From Chitinophaga sp. YR627 (lineage in GTDB: Bacteria; Bacteroidota; Bacteroidia; Chitinophagales; Chitinophagaceae): a stretch of 64,000 nt of DNA. The translations under genes were made by a program, and so were the position numbers. The notes below the pieces were generated by a model. The model did no database searches. It saw nothing but the letters and a program-made list of their open reading frames with translations, and was not told where the DNA came from. Below are positions 44,132 through 53,319 of the stretch, in pieces; position 1 is the stretch's first letter, and each line of letters starts with the position of its first letter. The stretch lies in assembly GCF_900114995.1 (NCBI RefSeq), contig NZ_FOUX01000003.1:372001-436000 (forward strand). Reading direction: 5' to 3'.

Positions 44132-46435
44132 ATGATCAAAGGATACAGCCATATATCATCCACTGTTGCTGCAGCACTGGTTACCCTGTGCATCTGTGCC
44201 TGTAGCACAACCAGGACCGTCCCTGAGAACGACCGCTTGTATACTGGCGCCTCGGTGAAATGGGAGGGAAAGAAACCGCGGGACTATAGTACGCTTACCG
44301 CTGAAATGAGCAGCCGTACAAGACCTAAACCCAATCGGAAATTTGCCGGGATGCCTATCAGACTCTGGTTGTATAACCTTGGTAATGAACCCAAAGGCAA
44401 AGGGCTGAATTACCTGCTGAGAAAAAAATTGGGAGAACCGCCTGTATTGTTAAGCAGCGCAAAGCCTGACTATACCGCTAATGTGCTGGAACAATATCTT
44501 GTAGATAATGGTTTCTTTCAGGCAACAGTCGTTTCCGAAATCAAAAACAGCGGAAAGAAAAAAGCATCCATTACTTATACCACTACGCCTAATCACCGCT
44601 ATCGTATCAAAAGTGTAACCTTTGAAACCGATAGCAGCGCTCTGGGTAAAGCAGTAGCGGCCGCAAAGGAGGGAAGTTCCCTCAAACTGAACCGTCCTTA
44701 CCGGCTGGATAGTGTCGTTGCAGAACGAAATCGCGTACATAGTATATTAAAGGAGCAGGGATACTATTACTTCACACCTGATCACCTGCTGATAGAAGTG
44801 GATAGTACCAACAATGGCATGGTAGACCTTTATCTGAAGGTCAAAGACGAAACGCCTGTTGCCGCGCGCAAGCAGTACAGGATGAAGAACATCACATTGT
44901 ATCCTAACTACTCCCTTGATAATGACTCACTAAGTCGCAGGGGAACACCAGTACAATACAATCATATAAGGATCGTCGACTCCACTAAGAAATTCAGACC
45001 TAGTGTGTTTGACCGTTCTGTATTTCTGAAACCAGATAGTCTGTACAGATTAACAGATCACAATACAACACTTCGCCGTCTGACTGACCTGGGTACTTTC
45101 AAATTTGTAAAAGGACAGTTCCGCACTGTAAGAGGAGACAGTTCCAGGCTGAATGCCAGCTTCTTCCTGACCCCTTATCCGCGAAGAAGCTTATCCGCGG
45201 AGTTAAGAGGTACCTCTAAATCAAACAACTTTGCCGGTTCCGAACTGAGGATCACTGCACGCAACCGTAACTGGCTTCACGCAGCAAACCTGTTGGAGCT
45301 CACTTTATCAGGTGGTCTGGAATGGCAGGTTGGAGGACGCACCACGGCTAACAATACGACGCTAAGAGGAGGTAATTCTTATAATCTTAAAGCAGAAGCT
45401 GCCGTAACTATCCCACGTTTCTGGCAGCCTTTGTTCAATTTTAATGTGAAGACTCCTTACGTACCCCGTACCCGTATCAGCCTGAGTTATGAGCTGTTCA
45501 GCCGTAGCCAGCTGTATAACCTGAACGCCTATTCTTTCCAGTTCCAGTATATCTGGCGGCAAACGCAATACCTGGAACATAAGTGGTCGCCAATAGCCAT
45601 CACTTATGTACTACCAACCAGCACGACAGCTGGTTATGATAGTATTCTACGCAATGATCCAAGTCAGCGGGCAGCCATTGAAAAGCAGTTCATCCTTGGA
45701 GGTAATTATAGTATCACTTTCAACAACCAGGCGGACAACCGTGTGCATAGTTTCTACCTGAATGGTGACCTGGATTATTCCGGTAATCTGGCAGGACTGA
45801 TCATACCGAAAAAAGATACCGCCAGAAAGATCATCGGCGCTCCCTTTGCCCAATATGTTAGGTTGACAGCCGATCTGCGTCACTACTGGAAGCTGAATCG
45901 GAAACTAACCTGGGTGAATCGTCTGTATGCCGGTTTTGGTATCCCATATGGCAACTCTACTACACTACCTTTTGTAAAACAATACTTTATAGGCGGTAGT
46001 AGCAGTCTTCGAGGCTTCCGTGCCAGAACACTGGGACCAGGTTCCTACAGGGATACTACCAGTCAATACCTGGCAAATGAAGCAGGAGATATCAGACTGG
46101 AATACAACTCTGAATTGCGTGCGAAGCTGACCGGCATCTTCAATGCAGCTATATTCATCGATGCCGGTAATATCTGGCTCAAACAGGACGTACCAACTAA
46201 ACCAGGTAGTAAGTTCAAGGCCAGCACCTTTGGCAATCAGATAGCGGTGGATGCAGGCGCCGGTCTTCGTGTAGATGCCTCTATTATAGTCGTGCGCCTG
46301 GACCTCGCATTCCCGCTACGTAAACCATGGCTGCCTTCTGATGAAAGATGGGTCATAAAAGATGTTAAGTTTGGCGATCCTGACTGGCGAAAAGAAAATC
46401 TCATTCTGAATATTGCGATTGGATATCCTTTCTGA
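44132..46435 (+). CDS. tamL: TamA/BamA-family outer-membrane protein, lipoprotein form (TamL)
   Basis: A 767-residue protein with a lipoprotein signal ending in CICACSTT (Cys24). The N-terminal part has POTRA-like repeats (about residues 110-290); the C-terminal ~400 residues form the Omp85 beta-barrel, with the conserved FIGGSSSLRGFRARTLGPGSY (about residue 620) and a C-terminal aromatic ending IAIGYPF. Bacteroidota use such a lipidated TamA homologue as the partner of TamB. The gene is coupled to tamB with 1 bp between them, which supports a TamB-TamL complex bridging inner and outer membranes. Confidence 0.92.
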   Translation: MIKGYSHISSTVAAALVTLCICACSTTRTVPENDRLYTGASVKWEGKKPRDYSTLTAEMSSRTRPKPNRKFAGMPIRLWLYNLGNEPKGKGLNYLLRKKLGEPPVLLSSAKPDYTANVLEQYLVDNGFFQATVVSEIKNSGKKKASITYTTTPNHRYRIKSVTFETDSSALGKAVAAAKEGSSLKLNRPYRLDSVVAERNRVHSILKEQGYYYFTPDHLLIEVDSTNNGMVDLYLKVKDETPVAARKQYRMKNITLYPNYSLDNDSLSRRGTPVQYNHIRIVDSTKKFRPSVFDRSVFLKPDSLYRLTDHNTTLRRLTDLGTFKFVKGQFRTVRGDSSRLNASFFLTPYPRRSLSAELRGTSKSNNFAGSELRITARNRNWLHAANLLELTLSGGLEWQVGGRTTANNTTLRGGNSYNLKAEAAVTIPRFWQPLFNFNVKTPYVPRTRISLSYELFSRSQLYNLNAYSFQFQYIWRQTQYLEHKWSPIAITYVLPTSTTAGYDSILRNDPSQRAAIEKQFILGGNYSITFNNQADNRVHSFYLNGDLDYSGNLAGLIIPKKDTARKIIGAPFAQYVRLTADLRHYWKLNRKLTWVNRLYAGFGIPYGNSTTLPFVKQYFIGGSSSLRGFRARTLGPGSYRDTTSQYLANEAGDIRLEYNSELRAKLTGIFNAAIFIDAGNIWLKQDVPTKPGSKFKASTFGNQIAVDAGAGLRVDASIIVVRLDLAFPLRKPWLPSDERWVIKDVKFGDPDWRKENLILNIAIGYPF

Positions 46436-46447
46436 TTTTTTTACCTT

Positions 46448-46473
46448 GGGCGGGCGTACCCCGCCCTTTTTTT
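46448..46473 (+). terminator. Terminator after tamB-tamL
   Basis: GGGCGGG (46448-46454) pairs with CCCGCCC (46460-46466), followed by seven T. The RlpA-like gene starts 12 bp beyond, so it needs its own promoter or read-through. Confidence 0.88.
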
Positions 46474-46484
46474 AAAAATGACCT

Positions 46485-46859
46485 ATGATGACAATGAAAT
46501 ATACACGCAACATAATGCTCCTGCTCAGCACATTATTTTTATTAGCCTCGTGCAGCAGGAAGATCACAGAAACAGGAAAGGCATCTTATTATGCTGACAA
46601 GTTTGAAGGCCGTAAAACTGCCAGTGGGGAAGTATTCAGACAGGGAGGATTGACAGCAGCACATCGCACATTGCCATTCGGCACCAAAGTGACTGTTATC
46701 AACGTATCAAACGGACGCTCCGTAAAAGTGCGTATCAATGACCGCGGACCATTTGCTGAAGGCAGGGTAATTGATCTCTCTAAGAAAGCAGCTAAACGAA
46801 TTGGCATGCTTACAACTGGTGTAGCACCCGTGGAAGTAAAATACAAGAAGAAGAAATAA
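46485..46859 (+). CDS. RlpA-like septal ring lipoprotein (double-psi beta-barrel)
   Basis: A 124-residue lipoprotein (lipobox LASC, Cys23). The mature domain is a compact RlpA double-psi barrel: GKASYYADKFEGRKTASGEVF, TAAHRTLPFGTKVTVINVSNG and VRINDRGPFAEGRVIDLSKKAAKRIGM are the standard motifs. RlpA proteins of this kind bind or cleave naked glycan strands at the division site; there is no SPOR domain here. Three ATG codons lie within the first four residues (46485, 46488, 46494), and any of them gives a good signal peptide. Confidence 0.93.
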   Translation: MMTMKYTRNIMLLLSTLFLLASCSRKITETGKASYYADKFEGRKTASGEVFRQGGLTAAHRTLPFGTKVTVINVSNGRSVKVRINDRGPFAEGRVIDLSKKAAKRIGMLTTGVAPVEVKYKKKK

Positions 46860-46880
46860 ACAAAGACATACACATAAAAA

Positions 46881-46917
46881 AAAAGGCGATACTCATTGCA
46901 GTATCGCCTTTTCTTTT
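46881..46917. terminator. Bidirectional terminator between the RlpA-like and PfpI-like genes
   Basis: A perfect 13-bp stem (46881-46893 with 46900-46912), A-run before it and TTCTTTTT after it. Confidence 0.88.
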
Positions 46918-46937
46918 TATTGGAAACCTCAAATTTT

Positions 46938-47489
46938 TCAGGCGTGTACACCTTCACCTATCTCTTCCACCATCTTCCTGCAGAAGGCCGGTAAGTCGTT
47001 TGGATTACGACTGGTCACCAGTCCATTATCCACCACTACTTCCTGGTCTACCCAGTTAGCGCCTGCATTTGTCAGATCTGTTTTCAGGGAAGGGTAAGAA
47101 GTAACCGTTCTGCCTTTTAGTTCACCTGTTTCTATCAATGTCCATGGACCGTGACAGATGGCTGCAATTGGTTTACTATCATCAAAAAAGCCGGAAACAA
47201 AATTAACTGCGTCCTGATTTTCTCTCAGGTGATCAGGATTCATTACACCACCTGGCAATACCAGTGCATCATAATCTTTCGCATCTACCTGACTGACTGT
47301 TTTATCAACAGGATAAGTATTACCCCAGTCTTTTTCAGCCCAGGCCTTTACCTGTCCATCATGCAGCGATATCACATCTATCTGTGCACCTGCTTCCTGC
47401 AACGCTTCCCGTGGCTGTGTAAATTCTACTTCTTCAAAGCCGTCAGCCACAAGAATGGCGACCTTCTTATTACTGAGTTTGTTTTCCAT
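46938..47489 (-). CDS. DJ-1/PfpI family protein (YhbO/PfpI-like)
   Basis: A 183-residue class I glutamine amidotransferase-like protein. KKVAILVADGFEEVEFTQPREALQEAG is the family N-terminus with the conserved acidic residue (FEE), and the nucleophile elbow is AAICHGPWTLIE, with Cys followed by His. DYDALVLPGGVMNPDHLR lies between. Members act as protein or nucleotide deglycases or chaperones under stress; the earlier 'protease I' label is doubtful. No signal peptide, so it is cytoplasmic. It is a single gene that converges with the RlpA-like gene. Confidence 0.93.
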   Translation of the reverse strand: MENKLSNKKVAILVADGFEEVEFTQPREALQEAGAQIDVISLHDGQVKAWAEKDWGNTYPVDKTVSQVDAKDYDALVLPGGVMNPDHLRENQDAVNFVSGFFDDSKPIAAICHGPWTLIETGELKGRTVTSYPSLKTDLTNAGANWVDQEVVVDNGLVTSRNPNDLPAFCRKMVEEIGEGVHA

Positions 47490-48061
47490 AATCTTTCCGT
47501 TTTATGGTTTTTTAGGTAATAGTACTTGTTCGGACTACTATCTATAACAACAAAAACGGTTCCTAATGGAAAAGCGCCGCCAGCAGAGAGGTCTATGCGT
47601 ATATGTGTATGAACATCAATTTACCCGCTGTGCATTATTTACTCAGAGTAATGTTCAGATTACTCATTTAACTCACATTTATAAGCAGATTGTTCTATTT
47701 TTTTTGGAATTATTATACGGCTAATGTTACTTGCATCGCAATCAGTTTTACCTTATTCTCATTAAAAGACGCGACACTTGCTTATACCGCTTCTGAGAAT
47801 GCATATTTAGATCAGAGGTTACTGCAATGGTTTTTTGTGAATGTAAAGTAATGTGAGAGAAAGCTGAGTTATTGTTATATATCCAATCTCTATTAATTCC
47901 CTTATTTGTACAGCATATTTAGCTTCGTGAACTTTTGCGGAGTTTATTTTTTGCGCGGTCTGCTATCGCTGACCACAACATTATTACATCGTCTTCCATA
48001 TCCTAGTCTTAAATAGCCAATCTGCTGCCGGTGAGTTCTTCACCGGCAGTTCTCTCTTTTA
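47490..48061. other. Intergenic region with an orphan plus-strand terminator
   Basis: About 570 bp of AT-rich DNA upstream of the PfpI-like gene and downstream of the 334-residue gene. No ORF of note is seen. At 48025-48049 a 10-bp perfect hairpin (CTGCCGGTGA / TCACCGGCAG) is followed by TTCTCTCTTTT on the plus strand only, although no plus-strand gene precedes it. Confidence 0.5.
48025..48060 (+). terminator. Orphan terminator, plus strand
   Basis: Hairpin 48025-48034 with 48040-48049 and a T-rich tail. The minus-strand reading has no T-run after the hairpin, so it does not fit the flanking minus-strand gene well. Confidence 0.55.
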
Positions 48062-49066
48062 TCAGTTTCCGGCAGCTACTGTATTCAATGCACCATTCTG
48101 CTGTAATAAGTTGTACATATAACTCGCCCTGAATTGTTGTCCGTTTATTTCATACAAAGGATCATTAGTGCCAGTCGAATCCTCTATCGCATCCGCAGCT
48201 ACATATAAAGGGTGTACAGCATTTCTTGCGAAAATATTGGAAGCTGCAGGGTCCAGTACATAAGTATCATCATCATAAGGAATAGACAGGGCTTCTCTTG
48301 ACAGTTTGAAATTGATAGACAGATGATTCATGTAATCGGTAATGAACAACTGTCTGTTGAAATGAAGACGATCACCATGGGACAATTGCTGTGAAGCTGC
48401 TGTCATCAGTTCTTCAGTATACTTTACAAGTCCGGGATTGTAGATATTCACACGATCTGCATACAGATTCCACAACTGCCTTACGCCTTCCAGCGAAGCA
48501 GCAGCTTCTTTCATACTCTCACATGCTTCCGGAGAATCAAAACCGCTGATACCCAGTGAAATGATCCTCACTAATTCCAGTCGCATCGCGTCAAATATCT
48601 GTGCATCTGTAGGAGCGGGGCGTTCATTTTCCTGTGCCAGTGTATTTACGGCAGCTGCCAGTTTACGGGCTTCCACATAAGCCATCTGTGTATCTGCTAC
48701 CTGTAATGAAGGATATAAAAGACGTTCTAATTGCTGAAATGCTTTGCCTTCTTTATTAACAGTGGTATCATCTCCTTTACCGTTGATCAGTTGTACCGTA
48801 AACGGATTAAAATATTCTGCGAGCACTTCTATCTCCTTGTAAGCCAGTCTGGACTCACAAAAAGCCTGTTGTACTGCTACCGGCGACTGATGGGTAGCCA
48901 GGGTATTACATAAGTTATCCACTTTTGTTTTCAGTTTGTTTACACCAGGTACATACCAGGACAGCACGTTCTGAGAAGGAGCTCCAGGTTTCTGCCGGCA
49001 TTCGTAGATACTAAATGCACAAATGGCAATCAATAAAGTGGCAATCACAAAAATTAATACACGCAT
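48062..49066 (-). CDS. Exported helical protein, resembles the N-terminal domain of Bacteroidota cytochrome c peroxidase-like proteins
   Basis: A 334-residue protein with an N-terminal hydrophobic anchor (MRVLIFVIATLLIAICAFSIY). The segment QQAFCESRLAYKEIEVLAEYFNPFTVQLINGKG followed by GKAFQQLERLLYPSL matches, from memory, the helical imelysin-like N-terminal domain found ahead of the di-haem peroxidase domain in many Bacteroidota proteins. Here no CxxCH haem motif is present and the protein ends after about 40 more residues, so it is a stand-alone version. It might bind metal or a partner in the periplasm. The assignment is tentative and function is unknown. Confidence 0.5.
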   Translation of the reverse strand: MRVLIFVIATLLIAICAFSIYECRQKPGAPSQNVLSWYVPGVNKLKTKVDNLCNTLATHQSPVAVQQAFCESRLAYKEIEVLAEYFNPFTVQLINGKGDDTTVNKEGKAFQQLERLLYPSLQVADTQMAYVEARKLAAAVNTLAQENERPAPTDAQIFDAMRLELVRIISLGISGFDSPEACESMKEAAASLEGVRQLWNLYADRVNIYNPGLVKYTEELMTAASQQLSHGDRLHFNRQLFITDYMNHLSINFKLSREALSIPYDDDTYVLDPAASNIFARNAVHPLYVAADAIEDSTGTNDPLYEINGQQFRASYMYNLLQQNGALNTVAAGN

Positions 49067-49309
49067 ACACCTTTTATTTCACCAGTTATTTAAAGCGTTC
49101 TATTTTTATCTATATAAACTGATGTCAGCATAATAGCATGGCATTACCGGCGGGTTGGCTAACAAGCGGAGCAGTTATCCCTGATAATCATTATTATGTG
49201 ACAGTTGTAGGTAGTCTTATTGTTAGCCAAGATAAAGACAACGTGTTAAATAAGCGTTACGCCTATTTTAAGTTAACTTTAAAATAGCGCAGCATAAATC
49301 AGTCCATAA

Positions 49310-50434
49310 ATGCCAAGGTCAAATAGAATAATACCCATCCAGCCCATTCAGGATGTATTGGAAACACTGAACCCTTTTAAGGCCAGGAAACAACGGTTGA
49401 TGAACTACAATCCGGTGACCGGTCCGCTGACCAGGAAACCGTCTGTTTGTGAGAAGATCACCATCTTCAATTATAGTAATACACATTTTGAAGAAGTGAC
49501 TTTAGCCGGAACCGAGGTAGATGAGATCTTTAAACATATTGATAGTAAGAATACGGTGTGGATCAATGTGGATGGCATCAATAAAGAGACCGTACACAGG
49601 ATCTGTATTGAACTGGGTATTCACATCCTGCTGGAGGATGATATTATGAGCGTTGGACAGCGGGCCAAGATGGATGAGATCGGAGATCACCTCTTCTGCC
49701 TGTTACCTATGATGTATTTCAATGCGGAGAACTGTACCGTTGACCAGGAACAGGTTAGTATCGTGTTGGGAAAAAATTTCGTTATCTCCTTCCAGGAAGA
49801 GGTGGAAAAAGATGTGTTCAATCATGTAAGAGAGAAACTACGCATCAATAACTCACGTATGCGTTCAGTAGGAGCAGATTATCTCTGTTATTCACTGATA
49901 GATACCATTGTGGATAGTTATTATCTTATTATAGAGAAACTGGGGGAAAGGATCGAGTTGATGGAAGATGCCGTACAGCACCAGGCCAATACCCGGGCAC
50001 AGGCCAGAATAAACTTCCTGCGGAAGGAATTACTGCTGTTCAAACGGGCGATTGCACCGGTAAGAGAGCTGGTAAACGGATTTCTGAAAAGTGACAGCGA
50101 TCTGCTGGAGGAGCGGACGACCAAATATTTCAAAGACGTATACGATCATATCATCCAGGCCAATGACCTTTCGGAGAACTACCGCGATATGATACTCAAC
50201 GTACAGGATCTTTATCATACCCAGCTCAATCTTAAGATGAATGAGATCATGAAGGTACTGGCGGTGGTAACTACCATTATGGCACCGCTGACCTTCATCG
50301 CCGGTATCTACGGGATGAACTTTGACAATATGCCGGAGCTGCATACCAGGAATGGGTATTACTACACCATGGGGTTCATGCTGGTAATGCTGATCGCAAT
50401 GATTCTGTTATTTAAGAAGAAACGCTGGTTCTAG
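49310..50434 (+). CDS. corA: CorA-type magnesium/cobalt transporter
   Basis: A 374-residue CorA-family channel. The large cytoplasmic N-terminal domain (to about residue 305) is rich in acidic and helical segments. The two C-terminal transmembrane helices carry the signature YGMNF (residues about 336-340) between them, and the tail is basic (LLFKKKRWF). It conducts Mg2+ as a pentamer in the inner membrane. It converges with the DUF2480 gene, with only 2 bp between the stop codons. Confidence 0.96.
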   Translation: MPRSNRIIPIQPIQDVLETLNPFKARKQRLMNYNPVTGPLTRKPSVCEKITIFNYSNTHFEEVTLAGTEVDEIFKHIDSKNTVWINVDGINKETVHRICIELGIHILLEDDIMSVGQRAKMDEIGDHLFCLLPMMYFNAENCTVDQEQVSIVLGKNFVISFQEEVEKDVFNHVREKLRINNSRMRSVGADYLCYSLIDTIVDSYYLIIEKLGERIELMEDAVQHQANTRAQARINFLRKELLLFKRAIAPVRELVNGFLKSDSDLLEERTTKYFKDVYDHIIQANDLSENYRDMILNVQDLYHTQLNLKMNEIMKVLAVVTTIMAPLTFIAGIYGMNFDNMPELHTRNGYYYTMGFMLVMLIAMILLFKKKRWF

Positions 50435-50436
50435 GA

Positions 50437-50940
50437 TTACTTCTTTTTATAAATAGGTACGGTGGAGCAGGGTTCACCGTACATCAGACTTTTTACCACC
50501 GGTTTCAGTAAACGGGTGATTTCCACATAGGCCGCTTCGCCGGCGCCTTTATCCCCACAACCTTTGATAACGACACGTTTATCCACGTATTCGTTCACAT
50601 CAATAGCCCCCAGACTTTTCATGAATTGCGTCTGGTGTACCTGCTTTGTATCACCGAAAGCTGCAAAGTTCGCAACTGACTCGAGGTAAGTCATCACGAG
50701 CATATAAGCCCAGAAAGGTATAACGGCATCTGCGGAGCAGAAAATGGCGACATTTTTATTGCGGAACTGTTCCCAGTCAAGTTCCTGTAATTTGGTACGG
50801 AAGTCTTTCTCTTTCAGGATCATCTCCATAAAGAGGTAGGGTTTCAGATCAAACGGCACTAATTCTTCCTTTGGATAGTAATCTTCCAGATCCAGTGTAA
50901 TGATTCCACTCTGTGCTACCTTATTTACAATCTCTTCCAT
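50437..50940 (-). CDS. DUF2480 family protein
   Basis: A 167-residue cytoplasmic protein of the Bacteroidota-specific DUF2480 family. It begins MEEIVNKVAQSGIITLDLEDYYPKEE and has FDLKPYLFMEMILKEKDFR and NVAIFCSADAVIPFWAYML, then GCGDKGAGEAAYVEITRLLKPVVKSLMYGEPCSTVPIYKK at the C-terminus with the Gly-Cys-Gly motif. Function unknown. It has its own -7 box and sits between convergent corA and the ppiD-like gene. Confidence 0.88.
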   Translation of the reverse strand: MEEIVNKVAQSGIITLDLEDYYPKEELVPFDLKPYLFMEMILKEKDFRTKLQELDWEQFRNKNVAIFCSADAVIPFWAYMLVMTYLESVANFAAFGDTKQVHQTQFMKSLGAIDVNEYVDKRVVIKGCGDKGAGEAAYVEITRLLKPVVKSLMYGEPCSTVPIYKKK

Positions 50941-50956
50941 AGTAAATCACTTTTTA

Positions 50957-50964
50957 CAAATTTA
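50957..50964 (-). promoter_or_regulatory. -7 box of the DUF2480 gene
   Basis: TAAATTTG on the minus strand fits TAnnTTTG, 16 bp before the ATG at 50940. No -33 TTTG at the ideal distance. Confidence 0.45.
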
Positions 50965-51025
50965 CTAAAAAATGAAGCTACGATCCGGAACTAATTGATC
51001 ATTTTCGATGTATAGGGTTTATCAA

Positions 51026-51058
51026 CAAAAAACCCCGGGCTTTTGACCCGGGGCTTTT
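51026..51058. terminator. Terminator downstream of the ppiD-like gene
   Basis: CCCCGGG (51033-51039) pairs with CCCGGGG (51047-51053). On the minus strand the stem is followed by TTTTTTG, the right orientation for the ppiD-like gene. Confidence 0.8.
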
Positions 51059-51083
51059 GTTATAATCAGTTATTGAAGATTCC

Positions 51084-53192
51084 TTAAAAGAATTTGCTGC
51101 GGTTGTCTTCGATTTTGCTCAGTTTTTTCAGCACTGTGAATAACTGGCCATCGAGCGCAGACAGCATGCTTTGTTCATAAGCACGGCTAACACTTGCAGG
51201 ATCCTGACCACCCTGACCAGGCTGGTAGCTATCAACTTTCAGTACATACACACCAGCATTACCTTCGATTGGAGCGGTAACTTTAGCGGTACCCCATGTT
51301 TTATTGAAAGCAGCACCTACTACGCGTGGTTCAAAGCCCATGCTGGCAACGAATGGTGTACCGAAGCCAATACCATCAGCTTTCTGTTCTGGCTGGTTGG
51401 TTGCTTTTGATACGTCAGCCAGGGAAGCCGGAGATTTGATCTTTTCGATGATCTGTGCAGCTTTCTTCTGTTTTCTTACTTCAGCTTCAACAGAAGGTCT
51501 CACATCTTCCAGTGGAGCAGTACCTTCAGCACGAACGGCAGTCAGTACAGCTACTACGTAAGTATTGTCGAAAGTGAATACGTTACTTACAGCACCTTTA
51601 TCAGAATCATAAGCCCAACGAACGAGTTCACGTGCCTGACCGATACCTGGGATTACGAAATCCATAGGACGGAGGTTGTCAGCGATACGTTTGTTAAGAC
51701 CTTTTTCCTGGATAGTTTTTTCGAAAGTTTTAGCGTCGCGGTTTTTAGAAGCGAATTCATTTGCTTCAGCGTAAGCTCTGCTATCAGTTTCGCGGCTTGG
51801 AGATACTGGTTTAGCGAGGTAAGCCAGTTTCACTGCAGTACCGATATTTTTCTGTTCCATTACTTCGATCAGGTGGTAACCAGCAGCAGTTTTCACTACA
51901 CCTCTGGCGCCTTTACCTTTTTCCAGTGCAAAATCTTTGAATTCTTTCAGGAAGTCGGTAGATGGAGTTACATCATATTCACCACCGGTAGGTTTGCTTC
52001 TAACGTCATCAGTATACTGTTCAACCAGGGCTTTGAAGTCAGCACCACCATTCACAGCTCTTTCGATGCTGTCGATACGAACTTTAGCCAGGGAATCAGG
52101 TAAGCCACCGCCTTGCTGATTCTGCGTAGCAATTAATATATGACGTACTTTAACGCTATCCGGTAAAGTTTTACGATCGATCATTTTAGCATAAACGATC
52201 AGGTTATTATCATAATAAGGACCGAATACGGCGCCAACTGGTAAAGTTACCAGGGTATCCTTCTGCGGAACCATCAGTGCGCTTTTAGATACATAACTAT
52301 CATAATAAGGCAGGTCAGAGTTACGATTGATGAAGGCAGCGATATCGTTATTGCTGATAGTGTCCAGTTCCTGTTTTGCATCTACCAGAACTTTCAGGGT
52401 AGCAGCGGTATCAGCAGCAGAAGGGATTACGTTGAAAGCGAGGTAATCAACTTTACGGGATTCTTCTACCTTGAACAGTTCTTTATGACTGCTGATGAAG
52501 CTATTCAGTTCGCTGTCAGACACTTTAACAGTGGAGTCAGCGATAGAGGCGTATGGAACAGATACATAAGATATAGATGCTGTCTGTGCGTTATCCTGGA
52601 TTTGCTTTTCAGCTAACCATTTAGGATAATATACGGCCTGTTTGATCAGGGAAAGATATTTCTCAGATACTCTTGACTGGGCGATGTATTCTTCCAGCTG
52701 GAGGAGTCCTGCGCGCATCTGACCGGTTTTATCCTGGCTGATGCTGGCGAGCACCTGTTGCATACGTGCGCGGTCAAACTGTCCGGTTTTCTCATCAGTG
52801 AACTGCTGAGTAATAATAGGACTAGGATTTTTACCGGTGAACTGGTCTTTGATTTCTTCTTCGGTAACAGCCAGACCCAGTTTTTCGTACTGAGCGGTCA
52901 GGATGTTATCGCTGAGGAATTTAGTCCACGCAGATTCACGGGCCTGCTGAGTGATTTGTTCGTTCAGAGCGCCGTTAGACATGCGCATTCTGTCCTCAGC
53001 ATTTTTAATCATTTGCTGATACTCGGTGAATTCGAGTTCCTTGCCATTTACTTTACCAACAGTTGTGGAGCGGCGAATAAGGGAGTTTTTGCCGAAAAAG
53101 GCGTCTTGCAACAGGAAACTAACAATAGCCAGGCAGATCACTACTACGATCACCACAGCATATTTATCCCTGATCTTCTGAATAACTGACAT
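51084..53192 (-). CDS. PpiD/SurA-like periplasmic peptidylprolyl isomerase
   Basis: A 702-residue protein with one N-terminal membrane anchor (VVIVVVICLAIVSFLL, residues about 13-28) and a periplasmic SurA-N-like chaperone domain (about residues 45-200). A parvulin domain follows at about residues 345-455 (VKVRHILIA, GADFKALVEQYTDD, GGEYDVTP, GVVKTAAGYHLIEVMEQ). A second, degenerate parvulin-like region may lie further on. It assists folding of outer-membrane and exported proteins, anchored at the inner membrane like PpiD. Its promoter has near-consensus -33 and -7 elements and abuts the DnaA-box cluster. Confidence 0.9.
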   Translation of the reverse strand: MSVIQKIRDKYAVVIVVVICLAIVSFLLQDAFFGKNSLIRRSTTVGKVNGKELEFTEYQQMIKNAEDRMRMSNGALNEQITQQARESAWTKFLSDNILTAQYEKLGLAVTEEEIKDQFTGKNPSPIITQQFTDEKTGQFDRARMQQVLASISQDKTGQMRAGLLQLEEYIAQSRVSEKYLSLIKQAVYYPKWLAEKQIQDNAQTASISYVSVPYASIADSTVKVSDSELNSFISSHKELFKVEESRKVDYLAFNVIPSAADTAATLKVLVDAKQELDTISNNDIAAFINRNSDLPYYDSYVSKSALMVPQKDTLVTLPVGAVFGPYYDNNLIVYAKMIDRKTLPDSVKVRHILIATQNQQGGGLPDSLAKVRIDSIERAVNGGADFKALVEQYTDDVRSKPTGGEYDVTPSTDFLKEFKDFALEKGKGARGVVKTAAGYHLIEVMEQKNIGTAVKLAYLAKPVSPSRETDSRAYAEANEFASKNRDAKTFEKTIQEKGLNKRIADNLRPMDFVIPGIGQARELVRWAYDSDKGAVSNVFTFDNTYVVAVLTAVRAEGTAPLEDVRPSVEAEVRKQKKAAQIIEKIKSPASLADVSKATNQPEQKADGIGFGTPFVASMGFEPRVVGAAFNKTWGTAKVTAPIEGNAGVYVLKVDSYQPGQGGQDPASVSRAYEQSMLSALDGQLFTVLKKLSKIEDNRSKFF

Positions 53193-53223
53193 ATATTATA
53201 TAGTCTAAATTTTTTAAGGAAAG

Positions 53224-53255
53224 CAAAAATATAATAAAATAACTGTAACTACAAA
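53224..53255 (-). promoter_or_regulatory. Promoter of the ppiD-like gene (-33 TTTG, -7 TATTTTTG)
   Basis: On the minus strand, TTTG (53255-53252), a 20-bp spacer, then TATTTTTG (53231-53224). This fits the Bacteroidota consensus in both boxes and spacing, 31 bp before the ATG. Confidence 0.75.
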
Positions 53256-53319
53256 AAGGTTTTTATTGGCCAAAACCCAATACAGTAAAGGGTTTGCGCC
53301 ATATTATGGTGAATTTTGG

